Origin: an uncultured Winogradskyella sp.
Lineage (GTDB): Bacteria > Bacteroidota > Bacteroidia > Flavobacteriales > Flavobacteriaceae
Length of the DNA: 64,000 nt
Assembly (NCBI RefSeq): GCF_947495255.1
Contig: NZ_CANLYI010000004.1
Coordinates: forward strand, 343,148-407,147
Direction: 5' to 3'
Made by a program: the position numbers and the translations under genes. Shown here in pieces: positions 58,408 through 64,000 of this stretch (the first letter of the stretch is position 1; each line of letters starts with the position of its first letter). A model generated the notes under the pieces. That model saw only the letters and a list, made by a program, of their open reading frames with translations, ran no database searches and was not told the origin of the DNA.

Positions 58408-59148
58408 ATGAGCTTCATTCGTAACATATTAAATTCCCGTTCTCAAGAAGACGGGAATTTTTTTTTACAACTTAAAGAAATCCTTGGTTTTAAGCCCAAA
58501 ACGAAATCATTTTATATAAAGGCATTTACTCATCGTTCTATGAATTTAAAGGACGATCTAGGAAATGCTGTTAATTATGAACGTTTAGAATTTGTAGGAG
58601 ATGCTATGCTAAGTTCTGTTATAGCGGCATATTTGTTTGAACAAGTTCCGCATGGAGATGAAGGTTATCTTACAAAAATGAGATCTAAAGTAGTAAGTAG
58701 AGAACATTTAAATAAGTTGGGAGAAGAATTAAGACTAATAGATTTAGTGCAAAGCAGAATACCAACCTCTAATTTTGGTGACAATATTCACGGAAATCTT
58801 TTTGAAGCTTTAGTTGGCGCTATATATTTAGATAAAGGTTATAATACCTGTGAAAAATTTATATTTAGAAGTGTCATAAATCCTCATGTAGATATAGAAA
58901 TGCTAGAGGGTAAGGTAATTAGTTATAAGAGTTTGCTTATAGAATGGTGCCAAAAGGAGAAAAATACTTTTGATTATCAAGTTTACGAGGATACCGGAAA
59001 TGATGAATTAAAACATTTTTCTGTAAAACTTACTATTAACGATAAAGTGGTTTCAAAAGCAAGAGCTACATCAAAAAAGAAAGCTGAAGAAAAAGCGTCT
59101 AAACGTGCATTTTTTGCTTTTCAAAATCAAATTACCAAGCTTCCTTAA
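58408..59148 (+). CDS. rnc: Ribonuclease III
   Basis: NYERLEFVGDAMLSSVIAAYLF, C-terminal dsRBD. Confidence 0.96.
   Translation: MSFIRNILNSRSQEDGNFFLQLKEILGFKPKTKSFYIKAFTHRSMNLKDDLGNAVNYERLEFVGDAMLSSVIAAYLFEQVPHGDEGYLTKMRSKVVSREHLNKLGEELRLIDLVQSRIPTSNFGDNIHGNLFEALVGAIYLDKGYNTCEKFIFRSVINPHVDIEMLEGKVISYKSLLIEWCQKEKNTFDYQVYEDTGNDELKHFSVKLTINDKVVSKARATSKKKAEEKASKRAFFAFQNQITKLP
58430..58465 (+). terminator. Terminator-like hairpin inside the 5' end of rnc
   Basis: AAATTCCCGT-TCTCAAGAAG-ACGGGAATTT followed by a T run (T9 in total after GGGAA). Confidence 0.65.
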
Positions 59149-59173
59149 TATAATTTTTGTTTTAAGAATTAAA

Positions 59174-59203
59174 TAAATCTACGATAACGTTTTCGTAGAT
59201 TTT
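59174..59203 (+). terminator. Terminator-like hairpin after rnc
   Basis: aaatctacg-ataacgttttcgtagattt. Confidence 0.65.
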
Positions 59204-59336
59204 ATAGACTAAGATTAACGGTATCTTAATAAAACTAAGCATAGTTTATACTATATTTACCAAATTATACCAGTTAAACGTTCAAATTTTTAATGCATTA
59301 TTTAAGAATTTAAATAAGTAATAAGGTTATAACTGT

Positions 59337-59816
59337 ATGGCTTTACACAAACTTCAGGTAGATGATTTTTATGATGATTCCTATAAATTAATGGCAATTC
59401 ATTGTAGAGTAGAAGATTATCGATTAGCATATTTGCTGAACAAGCATCTAGGGCTTAAGCTAGAACGTAAGGAAAAAGATATTGACTTTAAATATTTGGA
59501 GTCTTCATATAGTATTTTTGAATGGGATAATGAAACTGAATATGTACTATGGAATTTAATTTCTAACGTATGTAAAAAGGAAGAGGATAGTTTATCTAGT
59601 ACAGGTACTTTATTTGATAGGCCTGAAAAAGTTTTAAAAACCTTTAATTTAATCTCAGAGTATAAAAAGGTAGATTTTTTTCTAAAAATCTCTGATGAAA
59701 TACAGAATGTAAACGAAAAGCAAGTATTAAGTAAATTACAAGCTATTCCACAAATAATAACAAGTTACGCGGTAGATCCGTTACAAATAAAGTCGAAAGA
59801 CCATTTAATTTTTTGA
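59337..59816 (+). CDS. IPExxxVDY-family-like protein
   Basis: 159 aa between rnc and pyk; N-terminus YKLMAIHCRVEDYRLAYLLNKHLGLKLER. Confidence 0.7.
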   Translation: MALHKLQVDDFYDDSYKLMAIHCRVEDYRLAYLLNKHLGLKLERKEKDIDFKYLESSYSIFEWDNETEYVLWNLISNVCKKEEDSLSSTGTLFDRPEKVLKTFNLISEYKKVDFFLKISDEIQNVNEKQVLSKLQAIPQIITSYAVDPLQIKSKDHLIF

Positions 59817-59820
59817 ATTT

Positions 59821-61260
59821 ATGTCAAATAAGAAAACAAAAATAGTAGCTACATTAGGTCCAGCAACAAGTACAAAAGAAGTACTAAAAGCTATGCTAGA
59901 TGAAGGCTGTAATGTATTTAGAATTAATTTCTCGCATGCAGATTATAAAGACGTTGAAGAACGTATTAAAATGATTAGAGAGCTTAATGAAGAATATGGT
60001 TATAACGCTTCAATTTTAGGGGATTTACAAGGCCCTAAATTGCGAGTTGGAGTGATGAAAGGTGAAGTTATAGTTAATGAAGGTGATGAAATAATTTTTG
60101 CTACTGGTGAACGTTTTGAAGGTACAAAGGAACGTGTTTACATGACCTATGATAATTTTCCTCAAGATGCAAAACCTGGTGAACGTATCTTATTAGATGA
60201 CGGGAAACTTATTTTTGAAGTTGTTTCTTCTGATAAAAAGAAAGAAGTAAAAGCAAGAGTTATCCAAGGCGGTCCTTTAAAATCTAAAAAAGGTGTAAAC
60301 CTTCCTAATACAAATATTTCTCAACCAGCTTTAACTGAAAAAGATATTGAAGATGCTATTTTCGCTATTGGTCAGAAAGTTGATTGGATTGCTTTATCAT
60401 TTGTTCGTCATGCTGAAGATTTAATGCAACTTGAAAGCTTAATTAATGAGCATAGTGATCATAAAATTCCAATTATTGCTAAGATAGAAAAGCCTGAGGC
60501 TGTTGAGAATATTGATAAAATTGTTGCGTATTGTGATGGTTTAATGGTAGCTCGTGGTGATTTAGGTGTTGAAATTCCTGCAGAGGAAGTTCCATTAATT
60601 CAAAAGCAATTAGTGCTTAGAGCAAAGCGTGCTAGAATTCCTGTAATTATTGCAACTCAAATGATGGAGACAATGATTACTAGTTTAACACCAACTAGAG
60701 CAGAGGTAAATGATGTTGCCAATTCAGTAATGGATGGAGCAGATGCTGTGATGTTATCTGGTGAAACATCTGTGGGACAATACCCTGTGCAGGTAATTCG
60801 CCAAATGTCTAATATAATTCGTAGTGTAGAAGATTCACCACTTATTGAAGTGCCACAATCTCCTCCTCATATTCGTACTAAGCGTTATGTTACAAAAGCA
60901 ATATGTTATCATGCTGCAAATATGGCAAATGAGATTAATGCTAAAGCTATTTCTACATTAACAAATAGTGGATATACGGCATTTCAAATTTCGGCTTGGA
61001 GACCGTCTGCACATATTTTAGTTTTCACTTCTAATAGAAGAATTTTAACCCAATTGAGCTTACTTTGGGGAGTTACAGCTTTTTATTATGATAAGTTTGT
61101 AAGTACAGATGAAACTATTGAAGATGTAAATGCTATTGCTTGTAAAAAAGGCTATTTAGAGGTTGGCGATATGCTAATTAGTTTAGCTGCAATGCCAATA
61201 CAAGATAAAGGTATGGTAAATACGTTACGAGTTTCTGAAATAGAGAGTTGTAGTTTTTAA
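59821..61260 (+). CDS. pyk: Pyruvate kinase
   Basis: KIVATLGPATSTKE, MVARGDLGVEIP, MDGADAVMLSGETSVGQYP. Confidence 0.97.
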   Translation: MSNKKTKIVATLGPATSTKEVLKAMLDEGCNVFRINFSHADYKDVEERIKMIRELNEEYGYNASILGDLQGPKLRVGVMKGEVIVNEGDEIIFATGERFEGTKERVYMTYDNFPQDAKPGERILLDDGKLIFEVVSSDKKKEVKARVIQGGPLKSKKGVNLPNTNISQPALTEKDIEDAIFAIGQKVDWIALSFVRHAEDLMQLESLINEHSDHKIPIIAKIEKPEAVENIDKIVAYCDGLMVARGDLGVEIPAEEVPLIQKQLVLRAKRARIPVIIATQMMETMITSLTPTRAEVNDVANSVMDGADAVMLSGETSVGQYPVQVIRQMSNIIRSVEDSPLIEVPQSPPHIRTKRYVTKAICYHAANMANEINAKAISTLTNSGYTAFQISAWRPSAHILVFTSNRRILTQLSLLWGVTAFYYDKFVSTDETIEDVNAIACKKGYLEVGDMLISLAAMPIQDKGMVNTLRVSEIESCSF

Positions 61261-61303
61261 ATAAGAACTAATGTTTTTTAGTCGGTAGCACTAAGAAATT
61301 ATT

Positions 61304-61632
61304 TTATTTAATCGCATACATATAGATTAAAACAACAATAAGGAGTATCAATATTATTATAATATAATTCTTGTTATTGCTGTTTTCTTGTATAATATGG
61401 TTTCCTCGACTAGGCTTAGATACTTTAAATGGAGTTTTTATACTACTTAAAGGTGTTTTTATAATTGTTTCTCCACCATAATAATTTTGGTCATTTTCAA
61501 GATTTTCAATAATATCTTTGCAGTCTTTTAAACCTATATTGGTTTCAGTTTTAATTAATTTAATAGCCTCAAGCTTTTTATTAAGTGCAATAGTTCGTAT
61601 TTATTAATTTCTATATTATTTATTTTAAGCAT
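61304..61632 (-). pseudogene. Frameshifted small membrane protein with L7/L12 C-terminal-like motif
   Basis: MLKINNIEINKYELL... then, in another frame, ALNKKLEAIKLIKTETNIGLKDCKDIIENLEND...NYIIIILILLIVVLIYMYAIK*. Confidence 0.6.
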
Positions 61633-61645
61633 TATTGTTTTTCAA

Positions 61646-62749
61646 TTAAAATTCAAACTTTAGCTGCACGCTAACCGCCTTTTTATCTTCTTTTTTTATG
61701 TTTTTAGAATCTGTATTTAAATTAGACATTGAAATTCCTAAAAGTCTCACTGAATTATTCAAAGTGTCTTGATATAATAAATCTTTCGCTGTTTCTATAA
61801 TTATTGCTTTTTCGCTTACAAAATAGGGTAGTGTTTTACTTCTGGTTTGAAGAGTGAAATCGCTGTATTTTATTTTTAAAGTTATGGTCTTACCAGTAAC
61901 TTTATTTTTATTTAAGCGTTTTGAGACTTCTTCGGCAATGTGTTCTAGTTTTTCTAACATAAAAATTTCGGAAGATAGATTTTCACTAAAAGTTCTTTCT
62001 GCAGCTAGTGATTTTCTAATTCGATTTGGTTTAACTTCACTATTATGAATACCTCTTACGACATGATAATAGTATCGACCAGATTTCCCAAAATGTTCGT
62101 CGAGATATTCTATGCTTTTGCTTTTTAAATCTTTGCCTGTAAAAATTCCTTTTTGGTACATTTTTTCTGCCGTGACTTTGCCAACACCATAGAATTTTCT
62201 AATATCTAAATCTTCTAAAAATTGAAGTACATCTTCTGGATTTACCGTTTTTTGCCCATTAGGTTTGTTATAATCACTAGCAATTTTCGCAATAAACTTA
62301 TTGATAGATATACCTGCGGAAGCCGTTAAGCCAACTTCTTCAAAAATCCGTGTCCTTATCTTCTTTGCCAATAAGGTCGCACTGGGTAAACCTAATTTGT
62401 TTTCTGTGACGTCGAGATAAGCTTCATCTAAAGATAAGGGTTCTACTAAATCTGTATAGTCATAAAAAATCTTTCTAATTTGCTGTGAAATTTCGGTGTA
62501 ACGTGCAAAATCGGTTTTTACAAAAATGAGATGAGGACAAAGTTTTATGGCTAATCTACCAGACATAGCACTTTTAACACCAAATTTTCGTGCTTCATAA
62601 CTGGCAGCACTAATAACACCTCTTATTCCACCACCTCCAACTGCTATTGCTTTTCCTTTAAGTTCAGGATTATCCATTTGCGCAACAGAAGCATAATATG
62701 CATCCATATCTACATGGATTATCTTTCGAATTGGTAAATCGTTAGGCAT
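61646..62749 (-). CDS. dinB: DNA polymerase IV
   Basis: IHVDMDAYYASVAQ, PLSLDEAYLDVT, TASAGISINKFIAKIASDYNKPNG. Confidence 0.96.
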   Translation of the reverse strand: MPNDLPIRKIIHVDMDAYYASVAQMDNPELKGKAIAVGGGGIRGVISAASYEARKFGVKSAMSGRLAIKLCPHLIFVKTDFARYTEISQQIRKIFYDYTDLVEPLSLDEAYLDVTENKLGLPSATLLAKKIRTRIFEEVGLTASAGISINKFIAKIASDYNKPNGQKTVNPEDVLQFLEDLDIRKFYGVGKVTAEKMYQKGIFTGKDLKSKSIEYLDEHFGKSGRYYYHVVRGIHNSEVKPNRIRKSLAAERTFSENLSSEIFMLEKLEHIAEEVSKRLNKNKVTGKTITLKIKYSDFTLQTRSKTLPYFVSEKAIIIETAKDLLYQDTLNNSVRLLGISMSNLNTDSKNIKKEDKKAVSVQLKFEF

Positions 62750-62792
62750 AACGTAAATTTAGGCATTAAATATTTTTTAATTGTGAGATTTA

Positions 62793-63260
62793 ATGATAGA
62801 AATAGAACGAAAATTTTTAGTGAATTCAGATGCTTTTAAGTCTGAAGCCTTTAATAGTTATACTATAAAACAGGGATTTTTAAATAGTGATAAAGAGCGA
62901 ACAGTTAGGGTAAGACTTATAAAAGATTTGGGTTACATAACTGTTAAAGGGAAATCTTCACTAGATGGTTTATCTCGTTTTGAATGGGAAAAAGAAATTA
63001 CTACAAGTGAAGCTAATAGTCTTTTAAGTCTATGTGAAGATGGTATTATTGATAAAATTAGGTTTGAAATTAAGTCTGGAATTCACATTTTTGAAGTTGA
63101 TGAATTCTTTGGTGATAATCTAGGCTTAATTGTAGCAGAGGTTGAATTAAAATCAGAGAATGAAGATTTTGATAAACCAAGTTGGTTAGGTAAGGAAGTT
63201 ACCGGTAGGATAGAATACTATAATTCACAGTTAAGTAAGAATCCTTTTGGTACATGGTAA
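62793..63260 (+). CDS. CYTH domain protein
   Basis: MIEIERKFLV signature; RVRLIKDLGYITVKGKSSLDGLSRFEWEKEI. Confidence 0.94.
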   Translation: MIEIERKFLVNSDAFKSEAFNSYTIKQGFLNSDKERTVRVRLIKDLGYITVKGKSSLDGLSRFEWEKEITTSEANSLLSLCEDGIIDKIRFEIKSGIHIFEVDEFFGDNLGLIVAEVELKSENEDFDKPSWLGKEVTGRIEYYNSQLSKNPFGTW

Positions 63261-63263
63261 AAA

Positions 63264-63295
63264 TAAAGCCTATTCTTTAAAAGAATAGGCTTTAT
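63264..63295. terminator. Rho-independent terminator
   Basis: aaagcctattctt-taaaagaataggcttt. Confidence 0.85.
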
Positions 63296-63325
63296 AATAT
63301 GGTTTATTTGAGTTAGTCTAAAAAG

Positions 63326-64000
63326 TTATTCAGCTTTTTCAACATCCGTTACAATTAAGAACTCCGAGCGTCTATTTTCAGCATGTTGTTCTTTAGTACA
63401 ACCATTAGAGCAATCTACTTTAGGTTCAGATTCACCTTTACCCATACCTGAGATACGCGCTTCTTCAATTCCTTGAGAAATGACATATTGTACAGTTGTT
63501 TTAGCTCTTCTGTCTGATAGGTTAGTATTATATGATTCTGGACCTCTACTATCTGTATGAGACGTTGCTTTAATAATCATTTCAGGATATTTTTTCATGA
63601 CTTGCACTAATTTATCCAATTCAAAAGCTCCTTGTGCTGTGATGTTAGATTTATCAAACTCAAAGAAAATAGGCGCTAGAACAATTTGCTCAGGTTCAAT
63701 AATTTTCTCTATTGGGTCTAATGAAATTTGTACATTATTCTCTTCATCTGTAGTTCCTTTTACTTGTACTTTTTTACTTTCAAAATCTTCCATTACCACT
63801 TCTAGTTCCGTGTCTTTTTCACACTCCACAATAAATTCAGCAATCCCTTGGTCATTCGTTGTTTTTGAAACCACTTTATTGCCTTCATCATCATATAATG
63901 AAACAGCAGCACCACTAATTGGCTCTCTTGTTTTATCATCTAAAACAGTAGCTGTAATCAACACATCACACAAAGGTTGTAATTTTTTGAACGTATAAAT
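63326..64000 (-). CDS. OmpA-family protein, C-terminal part (truncated by window edge)
   Basis: Ig/carboxypeptidase-reg-like domain then FEFDKSNITAQGAFELDKLVQVMKKYPEMIIKATSHTDSRGPESYNTNLSDRRA; reading frame open to position 64000. Confidence 0.92.
   Translation of the reverse strand: MYTFKKLQPLCDVLITATVLDDKTREPISGAAVSLYDDEGNKVVSKTTNDQGIAEFIVECEKDTELEVVMEDFESKKVQVKGTTDEENNVQISLDPIEKIIEPEQIVLAPIFFEFDKSNITAQGAFELDKLVQVMKKYPEMIIKATSHTDSRGPESYNTNLSDRRAKTTVQYVISQGIEEARISGMGKGESEPKVDCSNGCTKEQHAENRRSEFLIVTDVEKAE

Overview
Chromosomal window from an AT-rich Flavobacteriaceae-like Bacteroidota genome, judged from the T9SS-sorted and gliding-type proteins, SusC/TonB proteins, TAnnTTTG-type promoters and flavobacterial intergenic repeats. 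Most of it is core metabolism: asd, mscL, alr, tdk, rsmI, recJ, lpxH, queD, kbl, sod, purF-like, purN, acpP, fabF, rnc, pyk, dinB and AddAB-like genes. No CRISPR array, IS element or prophage was recognised. The most interesting places are: (1) positions ~600-1090, between a TPR gene and a truncated slipin gene, where an intact tRNA-Tyr is followed by two tRNA-like modules in permuted order (T-arm, loop-capped acceptor helix, D-arm), the layout expected of YrlA-type Y RNAs, so Ro60/TROVE and RtcB genes are predicted just outside the window; (2) 23981-31392, where an alpha-2-macroglobulin-like protein carries a TonB plug domain and its immediate operon neighbour is a SusC-like barrel lacking a recognisable plug; (3) a tandem pair of near-identical small RNA-like elements with their own promoter-like boxes and terminators at 52056-52373; (4) a terminator-like hairpin inside the start of the rnc coding sequence; (5) two frameshifted loci and several small ORFs missing from the ORF track. 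All calls come from reading the sequence by eye; no homology search or folding program was run.
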